A stretch of 41,101 bases of DNA from the IMG/VR virus record IMGVR_UViG_3300050821_013813, positions 1-41,101 of that record. The stretch is one strand, 5' to 3'. The DNA comes from a virus. The notes below the pieces were generated by a model. The model had not been told where the DNA came from, searched no databases, and saw only the letters and a program-made list of their open reading frames with translations. Shown piece after piece: positions 5,692 through 13,191 of this stretch (position 1 is its first letter; every line of letters begins with the position of its first letter). Made by a program: the position numbers and the translations under genes.

Positions 5692-6098
5692 AACCCGAAG
5701 AACTCGAGCACCGCACGCGTGGCGCTTTCGTAATCGTAACAGCACAGACACGGGTTGTCCTGGCGCGCGGCCATCGCGAAAAACTCCTCTTGCGCCCCCG
5801 AGAGCTTGTTGGGGTAAACCTTGAACTCGATCCCCAAGCGCCGGCTCCTGCGACAAATAAGAAAATCAGGCCGGCCTTTGCGCGCTCGGGTCGAGCGATG
5901 CGGGTTGGAATATTCCACGTCCTCAAACCCGTTCCGACGCAGGAAACTCCAGAATTGCGTATGGATCTCGAGCTCAAGTTGGGAAATGCGTTTTTCTTCG
6001 GCTTCGGTCGCCGTGAGCCCGGCGTTGCCGCCCGGCCGCTCAGCCTTTGGCATCCGTTTCAAAATGCGATCCGGTAAAGCTTTAGAGTCCCAACCCAT
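5688..6098 (-). CDS. VRR-NUC domain nuclease, 136 aa
   Basis: A stand-alone PD-(D/E)XK nuclease of the VRR-NUC type. After the N-terminal helix EIHTQFWSFLRRNGF come GRPDFLICRR (catalytic Asp), LGIEFKVYPNKLSGAQEEFF (the E-x-K pair and the conserved LS-x-x-Q), and a C-terminal hydrophobic strand/helix. Such phage proteins cut branched or flap DNA during replication and recombination. It is coupled by ATGA to the frameshifted HTH gene downstream. The N-terminal 35 residues are low-complexity and basic. Confidence 0.8.
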   Translation of the reverse strand: MGWDSKALPDRILKRMPKAERPGGNAGLTATEAEEKRISQLELEIHTQFWSFLRRNGFEDVEYSNPHRSTRARKGRPDFLICRRSRRLGIEFKVYPNKLSGAQEEFFAMAARQDNPCLCCYDYESATRAVLEFFGL

Positions 6099-6106
6099 AA
6101 GCTAAG

Positions 6107-6217
6107 CTAATCCTCACCATCGTCCCCGCCGTAAGAGCCCCGTAAAAAGAGGGACAGCAATACCACCCCCGCGAACCAAAGAACAACCAGAAGCAGACAA
6201 CCGCCGGCCAAGTTCAT
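6107..6217 (-). CDS. Small membrane protein, 36 aa
   Basis: Starts at ATG 6217 (MNLAGGCLLLVVLWFAGVVL), overlapping the stop of the upstream TM protein gene by ATGA. It is one hydrophobic helix of about 23 residues followed by an acidic tail (GGDDGED). A longer frame to 6463 is only the shadow of two upstream genes. The function is unknown. Confidence 0.5.
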   Translation of the reverse strand: MNLAGGCLLLVVLWFAGVVLLSLFLRGSYGGDDGED

Positions 6218-6396
6218 TGCCATTGGACATTTTGGCGTTGAGCCAGCGCGTGGAGCCGTTTCCATCGGCGCACGGCCTGCCGTTCGGTATCCAGCTCCCT
6301 GGCTAGTCTGCGGAGCCGCCAGGTGGCCCACAGCAGGACCGCGCTCCAGAGAAACAGGATCAGGGCAGCGATACCGGCTAAGTGTTCCAGAATCAT
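6214..6396 (-). CDS. Single-pass membrane protein with basic helix, 60 aa
   Basis: The N-terminal hydrophobic segment ILEHLAGIAALILFLWSAVL runs on into WATW (about residues 2-25) and is followed by an Arg-rich amphipathic helix (RLRRLARELDTERQAVRRWK). Topology by the positive-inside rule is N-out, C-in. It resembles o-spanin-like or Rz-type small proteins in shape only; it is far from the lysis genes. ATGA overlaps couple it to both neighbours. Confidence 0.55.
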   Translation of the reverse strand: MILEHLAGIAALILFLWSAVLLWATWRLRRLARELDTERQAVRRWKRLHALAQRQNVQWQ

Positions 6397-6593
6397 AGCA
6401 AGTTCTCCTCACGCCGCCCGGCTGCCTGTAAGAGGTGCTCGAGAATTTTCGCCATGCAGGCAATCTCGTGGTCAGCCTTTTGCTGGCTGATGCGCTCCTC
6501 GGCCACCCATCGCGGATAAAGCCGTTTGCGCATCAGGAGCTCACGTTTGGCGCAGCCGATCATGTCATCCCAGGAAATGAAGCGTTCACTCAT
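6393..6593 (-). CDS. Hypothetical protein, 66 aa
   Basis: A helical, charged protein (MSERFISWDDMIGCAKREL...) with no recognised domain. It is coupled by ATGA to genes on both sides (6393-6396 and 6590-6593). The family looks like the short DUF-type proteins common in phage early regions. Confidence 0.6.
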   Translation of the reverse strand: MSERFISWDDMIGCAKRELLMRKRLYPRWVAEERISQQKADHEIACMAKILEHLLQAAGRREENLL

Positions 6594-6913
6594 TTGTTCT
6601 TTAGGTTAGCGAGCTCTCGTTCCAGCTCAGCGATCCGTTGCCGCGCCCGGCCTAGCTGCTCATCCTCAGCCGCGGCGCCAAGCTCCGGCTCGTGCTCGGC
6701 CCATTGCCCTTTGCTTGCCTCGATAAATTCGTACATTGCTCTGACGACGTCGACCCGCTCAGCGTTCGCTATGTAATTCATCCGGCCGCCGGCCCCGAAC
6801 GGAAACGCCAACACGACAAAACCCCAGCCGTAAGGAAGCTGGCTATCAACTAATCGTGCGAGCTTTTGTAGATCGGCCCGGACCTTGGCGTCTTCTTTTT
6901 GTTGTGGTGTCAA
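6590..6913 (-). CDS. Hypothetical phage protein, 107 aa
   Basis: Residues 15-65 contain the pattern LPYGWGFVVLAFPFG, then GRMNYIANAERVDVVRAMYE, which I recognise as a recurrent small phage protein of unknown function, with a mixed alpha/beta body. The C-terminal 30 residues (GRARQRIAELERELANLKNK) are a coiled coil. Its stop overlaps the next ATG. It lies within the early leftward run. Confidence 0.65.
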   Translation of the reverse strand: MTPQQKEDAKVRADLQKLARLVDSQLPYGWGFVVLAFPFGAGGRMNYIANAERVDVVRAMYEFIEASKGQWAEHEPELGAAAEDEQLGRARQRIAELERELANLKNK

Positions 6914-6944
6914 TTAGTTATTCCTAAACAAAATCGTTCGCTCA

Positions 6945-7175
6945 TTAATTGTTCTCCGGTGCGGCGCCGCCCACTTGGTCACCGTACTCGCTCAAAAACT
7001 TTTGCTGTGACCGGCGTAATTCGACATACGCCTCCTCGACCAGTGCCCGTTGAACCGGCGAAAGCTCGGTTTGGCTTAACGCCGTGATTAAGACAAAGAG
7101 GGTTCCATGCATGGTCGCCAACTCGCCAGCTAACTCTCCAGCCGCTAGCTCAAACTGCTTTTCAAGGTTGATCAT
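6945..7175 (-). CDS. Hypothetical helical protein, 76 aa
   Basis: All-helical (MINLEKQFELAAGELAGELA), ending with an acidic, flexible GGAAPENN tail. The ATG overlaps the stop of the upstream gene (7172-7175). No domain is recognised. Confidence 0.55.
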   Translation of the reverse strand: MINLEKQFELAAGELAGELATMHGTLFVLITALSQTELSPVQRALVEEAYVELRRSQQKFLSEYGDQVGGAAPENN

Positions 7176-7438
7176 TTGCGTTTGACTCCCCGCGCCTCGA
7201 TCGGCAGCTCGGTTTGGGCGGTGTCGATTGATTCCTCGATCTCGTCCGTTACGTGACGTGCGAAACGGATCACGGTCTTAACCGTCCGCCGGTTGCCATC
7301 ATAGCTTAAGGCGTGGTTAAAGCCGATCTTGATTTCGCCGCCATCGATAAAATCCCGAATATCGGGCCAATGATTCTGGAGCAGAAGCCGGGTCTGGCCG
7401 GCGATCAGCTCGATTAAGACTTCGGGTTCGGTGCTCAT
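7172..7438 (-). CDS. Hypothetical protein, 88 aa
   Basis: Starts MSTEPEVLIELIAGQTRLLL; the centre is beta-rich (EIKIGFNHALSYDG, RRTVKTVIRFARHV), resembling the small phage proteins that accompany recombination modules. It overlaps both neighbours by ATGA. The function is unknown. Confidence 0.6.
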   Translation of the reverse strand: MSTEPEVLIELIAGQTRLLLQNHWPDIRDFIDGGEIKIGFNHALSYDGNRRTVKTVIRFARHVTDEIEESIDTAQTELPIEARGVKRK

Positions 7439-7530
7439 TTTGTCTCCGGGGGTGCTTCTTTCGGTGGCCGCGGTGGTCGGCGCGGAGTCGCCGGCTTAGG
7501 GAGTGGCGGCGTTTCGGTGGGGGTGGTCAT
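7435..7530 (-). CDS. Proline-rich micro-protein, 31 aa
   Basis: ATG 7528-7530 is preceded by a strong AGGAGG a few bases upstream and the frame ends by ATGA overlap with the 88-aa gene. The peptide (MTTPTETPPLPKPATPRRPP...) is one-third proline, thus unstructured. It may be a real micro-protein or serve as a translation-entry leader for the next gene. Confidence 0.45.
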   Translation of the reverse strand: MTTPTETPPLPKPATPRRPPRPPKEAPPETK

Positions 7531-7562
7531 CATTCCTCCTCGGGCGCTTGGGGGGGCGGGGC

Positions 7563-8141
7563 TCATGGGTTATTTAGGCTATCAGTTAAGCGAAATTTTT
7601 TACCTATTTCTTCCCAAAACATTTTTCGCTCTCGAGCACTTAGCTTTTTCCAAACGGCGCGGAGATGACCAAGTTCTCTTTGTTTACCGCATTCGAGCAT
7701 ATGGGCTGCGGAATCTTCACGAATCTGCAGCAGTTTTTCAGCCCATTGTTTTGGGGTCATGATCGTGAAATCAGTCTCCCATTTCGGCGATATCTGTTTG
7801 ATTCTAAAAGCTTCAATATCTTCAATTTGAAACTTCTTCACGGTTGGATTCATCGTCTTACTGATTTTATAAAGGACGAGAAAAACCGGAATAGGGGGAT
7901 AGATTCTCTGAGCTAATTTAAACGTGACAGTCACCGGTTTGTAATCTTGGCCCACATCAATAGCTGTTTCGATCAACACTAAAACCTCAGACCAGTCATC
8001 ATGGTATTCGGCGCAATCAATATCGATATAGCTCATGGTTTCGACCTTCTTGGGATCGTTGATAAAACGAACCATCGAAGCTGGCCTATGCCATTCCGAA
8101 TAAACGAGATTTCTTTCGCCGCGGATTTCCTCTAGCGACAT
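7563..8141 (-). CDS. Probable restriction-nuclease-fold protein of unknown role, 192 aa
   Basis: Residues 1-95 (RGERNLVYSEWHRPASMVR; YIDIDCAEYH; VLVLIETAIDVGQDYKPVTV; IPVFLVLYKIS) match a recurrent small phage/bacterial protein built on D...E-x-T(A) and K positions, like a PD-(D/E)XK core. The C-terminal half (about residues 110-190) is helical, with KLSARERKMFWEEIGKKF. The gene starts at the base after the methyltransferase stop (8142), so the two are tightly coupled and may form a modification/nuclease pair. Nuclease activity is inference; the catalytic Lys is not certain. Confidence 0.5.
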   Translation of the reverse strand: MSLEEIRGERNLVYSEWHRPASMVRFINDPKKVETMSYIDIDCAEYHDDWSEVLVLIETAIDVGQDYKPVTVTFKLAQRIYPPIPVFLVLYKISKTMNPTVKKFQIEDIEAFRIKQISPKWETDFTIMTPKQWAEKLLQIREDSAAHMLECGKQRELGHLRAVWKKLSARERKMFWEEIGKKFRLTDSLNNP

Positions 8142-9425
8142 TTAAGCAACCTTCCAAAGGATGATCTCTCGCGTTAGAACCAAACAGCGTTTGTTTGCCT
8201 TCGCCCATTCGACCATTTGCGCGTTGCACTGCTGGCTTTCGTAAGGAACACTGAACCGCATTTCGATCAGCAATTTCGACAATTTGACCAGCCGCAACAT
8301 GTCCCGAACGTGGTCCGTGAACTGGCGCTCCGGCGCATTCCATTGCGTTGGTTGAATAATTAGCGCGATGTAGGCATCGCTGAGTTTTCTGGCAAAGCTA
8401 GTAACCAGCGAAACTAGCCTTTTATTAAATTCCGGCAATTCCATGTTGCCAAAATCTGTCGGATCCTTGCTGTATTGGCCTTTGGCTTGATGCCAGTAAG
8501 GGGGATCGAGATAAACTAGCTTGACGTCTTTCCAATTGTGCAGTTTCGGCAGACCATCGGTCACATCATGCAACCTGATATCTTTTTCGCGCTCCGGCTC
8601 AATCTTACGGTCACTTACCCAATAGCGGCGCATTCGTTTCTTACACAAGTCGATCGTCGAACCGCCGCCAGCGAACGGATCAACCACGATGTCGAACGGT
8701 TTCGTGTAGAGATACAGCAGGTTATCGAGCCAACGGACCTCGCTATTGCCGAAGTGATTGGAACCATTGGACTTCTTTTGCTGCTTCCAGACGTTATAAA
8801 GCGGCACCTCAAACCCATCCTCTTGATGCAAAGCAGTAGGTTTTAGTGATTTTTGCAAATCTGCATTTTCCACTAAAACCTCGCTAACCGTATGCTGATC
8901 ACACCCGCACTCCTCGGCGATCTCTTCCTGGGTCCGGCAGGCGAGCCAAAGTTGGAAGATCCGTTTATTGCGCGCTGCTTTGCTATCCTTATCAATCCGA
9001 CCCAACCAATCATAGATTGTTCTTTCGCTGACAGATAAGATTTTCGCTAGATGCGCTTTTTTCCCTTCTCTTTCTTTAGCTGGCGTGCTGTTATAAATCT
9101 TGCGCGCTAAGTCAGCTTTCTCATCTGGGCTTAGTTGAAGCCCATGCTTTGCATTACGGACAATCGCCAGCTCTAAAATGTGCGCATCACTCTTTGTCTT
9201 AGTGACCTTTACGCGAATTGTCGGAACCCCTGCTTTTTTATGCGCCAGCCAGCGGTGCTTGCCATCAATTGCCTCATTATGCTGGTTAATTTCGATCGGC
9301 GGCAGAACATCCAGATCAGCCGCATATTTTTGTACAGTCAACACATCGATTTCGTGCCGCGGATAAACATCCTCACGGAACACAACGCTCTCTATCGCAA
9401 GTTCGTGCGTGCCATTTGATTCCAT
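8142..9425 (-). CDS. ParB-HTH-DNA methyltransferase fusion, 427 aa
   Basis: Residues 10-95 are a ParB-like domain with DGKHRWLAH (54-62). Two HTH segments follow, one at about 122-144 (KKAHLAKILSVSERTIYDWL) and one at 162-184 (RTQEEIAEECGCDQHTVSEV). The C-terminal half is an N4-cytosine/N6-adenine methylase with the SAM motif DPFAGGGST (249-257) and the catalytic DPPYW (307-311). The SAM motif precedes DPPY, the alpha/gamma-like order rather than the beta order. No C5-cytosine motif is present. It modifies phage DNA, probably as protection or as a regulator. It precedes the nuclease-like gene with no gap. Confidence 0.85.
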   Translation of the reverse strand: MESNGTHELAIESVVFREDVYPRHEIDVLTVQKYAADLDVLPPIEINQHNEAIDGKHRWLAHKKAGVPTIRVKVTKTKSDAHILELAIVRNAKHGLQLSPDEKADLARKIYNSTPAKEREGKKAHLAKILSVSERTIYDWLGRIDKDSKAARNKRIFQLWLACRTQEEIAEECGCDQHTVSEVLVENADLQKSLKPTALHQEDGFEVPLYNVWKQQKKSNGSNHFGNSEVRWLDNLLYLYTKPFDIVVDPFAGGGSTIDLCKKRMRRYWVSDRKIEPEREKDIRLHDVTDGLPKLHNWKDVKLVYLDPPYWHQAKGQYSKDPTDFGNMELPEFNKRLVSLVTSFARKLSDAYIALIIQPTQWNAPERQFTDHVRDMLRLVKLSKLLIEMRFSVPYESQQCNAQMVEWAKANKRCLVLTREIILWKVA

Positions 9426-9458
9426 TCTGGCCGGTCCTCCTTGTGACTAAGTGCTATT

Positions 9459-10589
9459 TCACGGCAACTCCAGCGTGACCAGTTTCGGTTTGCCGCTCAC
9501 CCGTTTGAGCGAGGCGCTGTTTTGCCGCTCCTCCACGAGGCCTTGCAGAATCGTGTTCATCCGCTCCTTGAGCTCTTTGCCGCGAAGCCCGAGTTTCTTG
9601 CCCAGTGCCTTTTCCAGGTCGCCAAGCCGGTAATTGGCCGCGCCGTTGATCTCATCCAGCTCGAGCCACTCTCCCAACCTCTGGCGTGCAATGTCCCAAT
9701 CGGTCACCTCGCGTCGCACAACTCCTGGCACCATCGCATAGTTGGTAATCCGGTAGGTAGGATCTGTGGTCAGCCGCTCAGCGTAGAATTCTTTTACGGA
9801 CTGAAAGACGCCTTCCAAAACCGCGATCTCATCCAAAAGCTTGGCCGCGCGATCCGGATCATCCGGCAACGTGGCCGTCTGGAACTTGGTCGGTGGACTG
9901 AGTAGGTCGCGGCAGGGTTGACAAATCATGGCAGCCGGGCAGTAGCGACATTGCTCAACGCCAGGGGTTAATGGCGCATTCGGCGCCTCGATCGCGCGCA
10001 GAGTTTTGCTAACATCCCGATAGGCTTCGGCCAGATTCTCAATGAAGAAACGTCGCTCAGAGACTCCAAAGTAAACGCTTACTATTTGCGTCACGATTTC
10101 TTTAACTTTCGGTAGCGCCAGACCAACGACGACTGCCAAAAATTTGAGCTGTGCTGAAATCTCAGCTTCTTGAGGCTCTGCATGGCCCGACTTAAAATCT
10201 TGGACGAGCGCAAGCTTGTCATTGTAAACGCAGCGGTCAAACTTGCCGCTGGCTAGCTTGCGTCCGTCACGGATGAACCAGAGGCGCTTTTCGTCCAACT
10301 GCTGCCAAGGCTCCTCGCCGAAGATCCGCGCTACTTGGTCCTGGCTTCGCTCCTGCAGAAAATCGGCGGTGCGCTGTTCGTCCTCGTTGAGCTCGATTGG
10401 CTTACCGTCTTCATCGACAACACCAGCTAAAGCAGCATGAATTCGCGTACCACGCTCCGCCGCCGGGCTGTCCTGGTGCGCCAACTGGCCTAATCGGCGT
10501 GCCTCCTGCTCTAATTGGAACGCTCCGTAACAGCGTTCATATCTTGGCCATTGTGATGCAGTTGGTAAATTTTGTCTGTCGTCAGTCAT
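9459..10589 (-). CDS. Fe-S PD-(D/E)XK exonuclease (Cas4/RecB-like, DUF2800 type), 376 aa
   Basis: C20 in RYERCYG, GTRIHAAL (47-54), GKFDRCV (115-121, catalytic Asp), VQDFKSG (129-135, the D-x-K pair), the QLKFL helix, and a C-terminal cysteine cluster C214-x2-C217-x5-C223-x2-C226 are all visible. One N-terminal plus several C-terminal cysteines is the Cas4/AddB-type iron-sulphur staple. In phages this protein resects ends for annealing-type recombination. It is grouped with the SSB-like and Sak4-like genes, making a complete recombination module. Confidence 0.85.
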   Translation of the reverse strand: MTDDRQNLPTASQWPRYERCYGAFQLEQEARRLGQLAHQDSPAAERGTRIHAALAGVVDEDGKPIELNEDEQRTADFLQERSQDQVARIFGEEPWQQLDEKRLWFIRDGRKLASGKFDRCVYNDKLALVQDFKSGHAEPQEAEISAQLKFLAVVVGLALPKVKEIVTQIVSVYFGVSERRFFIENLAEAYRDVSKTLRAIEAPNAPLTPGVEQCRYCPAAMICQPCRDLLSPPTKFQTATLPDDPDRAAKLLDEIAVLEGVFQSVKEFYAERLTTDPTYRITNYAMVPGVVRREVTDWDIARQRLGEWLELDEINGAANYRLGDLEKALGKKLGLRGKELKERMNTILQGLVEERQNSASLKRVSGKPKLVTLELP

Positions 10590-10771
10590 TGTAGTATCTT
10601 GGCTCTCTTGGCGGAGTAACGAAGGAGCGCTTCATCCAGCCGCGCAAAATAGTTAGCTGCTTCGTGTCCGTTGGTCTCGCCAACCTGGACTGCTTCCAAT
10701 TGTTCGTGATCCAGCTCGCGCAGAAGGCCAGCCACCACCTGGATCATTTCATCGGAGAGTTCAATTTGCAT
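10586..10771 (-). CDS. Hypothetical protein, 61 aa
   Basis: An acidic helical protein (MQIELSDEMIQVVAGLLREL) with a basic C-terminus (RYSAKRAKILQ). It is coupled by ATGA to the exonuclease gene and follows the SSB-like gene by 6 bases. The position suggests a recombination accessory; no domain is recognised. Confidence 0.6.
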   Translation of the reverse strand: MQIELSDEMIQVVAGLLRELDHEQLEAVQVGETNGHEAANYFARLDEALLRYSAKRAKILQ

Positions 10772-10777
10772 AAATTA

Positions 10778-11293
10778 CTAGAAAGGAATGTCGTCTGGTT
10801 CTATATCGCCCCCACCCGCTGCGGCTTGAGCGGTTTTGCTAGCTTGCGCGACCTCTTCGGGGCTATAGCTCTGGCGCGGCGGCTCAGCGCTCGGCCCGAC
10901 TTGCTTAGGCGCATGGAACCAGCCGACTTTGTTAACCTCTTTACCGGCCAGTTTACCTATTTGGGCAATTTCAACTTTCAGCCGGCAGCGGCCGCGTGAC
11001 CCAACTATCTTTGTCCAAGCCGGTTCACTGCCGGGTTTCGGTGCCCGGTTGCACGAGACCAGAAATTCCGCGATCCCATCCCGATCTTCGCCGTTCTTAT
11101 CGACACCCGACCATGGGTTGGCGAAAACAGTTTGACCACTCGGTTGAACGGCTAGCTTGACCGCCAGGACCCAATTACCGCTATCTTTCTGGTACGGTTC
11201 ACCGCATTCGGAGACCGTATAGGAGTAGTCACCCTCCGGGAGGGCGCCGAAGACGCGTTGCTCAGGTTCGCCACGATAAATATAGCTGCTCAT
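10778..11293 (-). CDS. Single-stranded DNA-binding-like protein, 171 aa
   Basis: The N-terminal 115 residues are beta-rich (YSYTVSECGEPYQKDSG, NWVLAVKLAVQPSG, RCRLKVEIAQIGKLAGKEV), an OB-fold pattern like phage DUF669-type SSBs. An unstructured Gln/Ala/Gly linker and the acidic tip DIEPDDIPF follow, equivalent to the SSB C-terminal tip that recruits partners. The start at 11293 is set by ATGA overlap with the ATPase gene; the longer frame from 11335 is rejected. Confidence 0.75.
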   Translation of the reverse strand: MSSYIYRGEPEQRVFGALPEGDYSYTVSECGEPYQKDSGNWVLAVKLAVQPSGQTVFANPWSGVDKNGEDRDGIAEFLVSCNRAPKPGSEPAWTKIVGSRGRCRLKVEIAQIGKLAGKEVNKVGWFHAPKQVGPSAEPPRQSYSPEEVAQASKTAQAAAGGGDIEPDDIPF

Positions 11294-12138
11294 TTGTCGT
11301 AAAAACGGTTGATTCCGTCCTGTAATGCCGCCCAACTGAACTCCATCGGGCTTTCCAGGTCATAGCGGTTCTTGGCTTCGATCCCCGTCGTCGGCTGGGT
11401 GTACATTTCGCGGTCGCCGCTGACTAGCCCGCGACCTTTACGCGCCTTGGGCGTATCCTTGGCAATCGCCGTCGTCAATCTGGCGAACAGCAGGAGATCG
11501 ACGGATTGCTTGATCAGCTCAGCACTCTTCTGCTGCACCTTCAGTTCGTATACGTCGTAGGCACTTCCCAGCATCGGGTCATTGACTGCACGTAAATGCG
11601 TGTGTGCGATTAAGAGCACATTCATTCGCTCGCTAAGCGCCGTCAGCCGATTGAGCAGCCGTGCCCAATACTCGCGGCACCGGGTCCAACCTTTGCCGTA
11701 ACCACCCCCGAAATCCTCGATGGAACGAACCTTGCCCTCGGCCAAAACCGCGTCAACGATCAAGAGCTCGAGCGCATCCGCTGTGTCAATCACCAGTGTC
11801 TTATAATCATGATCTTCCTCATCGATCGCTTTTAAGTAGCTGCCGAATTCCGCCAACGTCTTTGGCGTAGGGAATTTATTAGTGGTAATCTGATCGAGCC
11901 CGCGTTCAGTCGGAATGAAAATCGGGTTATCGGCTTCACTGGCAAAGGAGCTTTTGCCGACGCCGCTAGGACCACCCAAGACGCCAAAGAACGGTCGGCG
12001 CCGGCGCTGCCTAGTAATCAGCGAGAGCGCGCTAGCTTTCTTTGGCTTAACGGCCTCCTGCGCCGCACGCTCGGCGAACGGATTAACCTCGGGGGCCGGC
12101 GGCATTTGGATGACGGTAGTTTGATTATCGTTATTCAT
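11290..12138 (-). CDS. Sak4-like RecA-fold ATPase (AAA_24), 282 aa
   Basis: Walker A GGPSGVGKSSF (55-65) and Walker B TLVIDTAD (114-121) lie in a RecA-like core, followed by LLIAHTHLRAV, the sensor region. The N-terminal 45 residues are a flexible, basic leader. Phage proteins of this type (Sak4) promote single-strand annealing with SSB, and here the SSB-like gene follows directly by ATGA overlap. The leader 12139-12180 carries a 19-bp operator-like element shared with the RHH gene start. Confidence 0.8.
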   Translation of the reverse strand: MNNDNQTTVIQMPPAPEVNPFAERAAQEAVKPKKASALSLITRQRRRRPFFGVLGGPSGVGKSSFASEADNPIFIPTERGLDQITTNKFPTPKTLAEFGSYLKAIDEEDHDYKTLVIDTADALELLIVDAVLAEGKVRSIEDFGGGYGKGWTRCREYWARLLNRLTALSERMNVLLIAHTHLRAVNDPMLGSAYDVYELKVQQKSAELIKQSVDLLLFARLTTAIAKDTPKARKGRGLVSGDREMYTQPTTGIEAKNRYDLESPMEFSWAALQDGINRFYDK

Positions 12139-12157
12139 GATATTTTGGTTACTACTG

Positions 12158-12176
12158 AATACGACTAAATCGTAAC
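12158..12176. promoter_or_regulatory. 19-bp operator-like element, copy 1
   Basis: AATACGACTAAATCGTAAC here is the exact reverse complement of 12385-12403. It has TACGA/TCGTA arms around a 5-bp centre. It sits 20 bases upstream of the Sak4-like ATG, and the flanks add a GGTTAC/GTAACC inverted pair. It is a likely operator for a local regulator; the RHH protein encoded between the two copies is the obvious candidate. Confidence 0.6.
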
Positions 12177-12180
12177 CAGC

Positions 12181-12408
12181 TTAAAGATTTTCAACGTTTA
12201 TCTCGTCATTCACGAGCCGCCGAACGTATTGGGACACAGTTAGGTGCAGTTGTTCGGCTCTTTCCCTGATCAGCGGTCTCATATCAATTGGCAGACTTAT
12301 CGAAATTTTTGAGAAAAGGGGCCCACCAAAGAGAGCGTGTTCCTTCTCGCCGATGGCTTGGATTGGCACTTTTTTCTTTTTCACGTTACGATTTAGTCGT
12401 ATTGTCAT
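12181..12408 (-). CDS. Ribbon-helix-helix regulator, 75 aa
   Basis: A basic N-terminal arm (NRNVKKKKVP), then the RHH strand KISISLPIDM and two helices (RPLIRERAEQLHL, TVSQYVRRLVNDEI). It probably represses its own region: one 19-bp element overlaps its first codons and an identical inverted copy precedes the ATPase gene just downstream. The start lies three bases from the divergent GTG at 12412, so promoter sequences must overlap coding sequence. Confidence 0.75.
   Translation of the reverse strand: MTIRLNRNVKKKKVPIQAIGEKEHALFGGPLFSKISISLPIDMRPLIRERAEQLHLTVSQYVRRLVNDEINVENL
12385..12403. promoter_or_regulatory. 19-bp operator-like element, copy 2, with rightward -10-like sequence
   Basis: GTTACGATTTAGTCGTATT is the inverse of copy 1. 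Read rightward, GTCGTAT lies nine bases before the GTG start of 12412, the same spacing as in the right-end promoter at 40198-40213. The element therefore may be both an operator and part of a leaderless promoter. It overlaps codons 2-8 of the RHH gene on the other strand. Confidence 0.55.
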
Positions 12409-12411
12409 GAT

Positions 12412-12627
12412 GTGACTCGAGAAGAATTAGAACAGTGGATGAGCGATGGGGGATTTAATCCGTTCGTAGTAACGGCTTTTGACGGCTTCGCGTTGCCGGT
12501 CACCAGCCCCAGGCAAGTGCTGGTCGGGATCTCGATGCTCGTTATCAAGCACACCGACGGCCACATTTATCATATTCCCTTCCGCTCGATTGCCCATATC
12601 AGCGAAAAAGGAAAGGACCTCGGCTAA
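12412..12627 (+). CDS. Small hypothetical protein (FxPF-type), 71 aa
   Basis: GTG start; REELEQWMSDGGFNPFVVTA, then DGFALPV, PRQVLVGISM and HIYHIPFRSIAHI follow the pattern of short beta-barrel-like proteins (FxPFxxxxxDGxxxxVxxPxxxxVG) found in several bacterial phyla; the function is unknown. There is no ribosome-binding site upstream and the -10-like TATTGT is only six bases away, so translation may be leaderless. An internal ATG at 12438 is an alternative. The stop abuts the next ATG. Confidence 0.55.
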   Translation: MTREELEQWMSDGGFNPFVVTAFDGFALPVTSPRQVLVGISMLVIKHTDGHIYHIPFRSIAHISEKGKDLG

Positions 12628-12864
12628 ATGACGACCAAGAAAATCGCCGGCCGTACCTATGCTTCCTTGTCTTTCAGCTGTCCCCCGGAAATGGAGCATG
12701 CCATCAACCGGCGCACCGTTGAACTGGGGTTCCATTCGCGCAGCGATTATCTGCGGCGACTCTTTGAACGTGACCTGGCCGCCGCGGGGCTCTATGACCC
12801 CAAGAACCTTGGCGGCCAAGCACCGCCCCGAATCAAACGGGGCCAGAAACCAAAGAAGAAGTGA
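12628..12864 (+). CDS. Ribbon-helix-helix protein, 78 aa
   Basis: An RHH-type fold (YASLSFSCPPEMEHAI, then SDYLRRLFERDLAAAG) with a very basic C-terminal tail (RIKRGQKPKKK). It starts immediately after the preceding stop (TAA-ATG), so the two are one rightward operon. It is a candidate immunity or lysogeny regulator together with the divergent RHH gene. Confidence 0.65.
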   Translation: MTTKKIAGRTYASLSFSCPPEMEHAINRRTVELGFHSRSDYLRRLFERDLAAAGLYDPKNLGGQAPPRIKRGQKPKKK

Positions 12865-12911
12865 GCTGCTCATTCGACTCTCCAAACGCGATAGAACTCA
12901 GTCATAAATTT

Positions 12912-13121
12912 TTATCTTTTGCCTTGTTCGGCCCACCATTTTTCCAGGATGCTCCTCCTGAAACGCCATTGGCCACCAGGCTTGCGCTGGAAACCTCCTG
13001 GGATTGCGCCGCTTCTGGCGTCCCGGCGCACCGTTTCCGTATCGAGATCGAGAGCTTCAGCAACCTCGGCGATCGATAAGGTTTTCCGGGCATCAAGCGG
13101 AGAAAGTAAGGTGTCGCTCAT
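12912..13121 (-). CDS. Excisionase-like HTH_17/MerR-type protein, 69 aa
   Basis: TLSIAEVAEALDLDTETVRR, followed by IPGGFQRKPGGQWRFRRSIL and EKWW, is the winged-helix excisionase signature (Xis/AlpA-like). It is clearly related to the gene at 15400-15627, including the shared DTLxSPLDxRKTLS N-terminus. It lies away from the integrase; it may act as a second Xis or as a transcription factor of the control region. It is convergent with the 12412-12864 operon. Confidence 0.75.
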   Translation of the reverse strand: MSDTLLSPLDARKTLSIAEVAEALDLDTETVRRDARSGAIPGGFQRKPGGQWRFRRSILEKWWAEQGKR

Positions 13122-13191
13122 AAAAAAGCTCTTTTAAGCGCTTGGTTTAAGCATGAGGAGTTTGCGCTCTTTGTGGATAGATGGCGGAATT

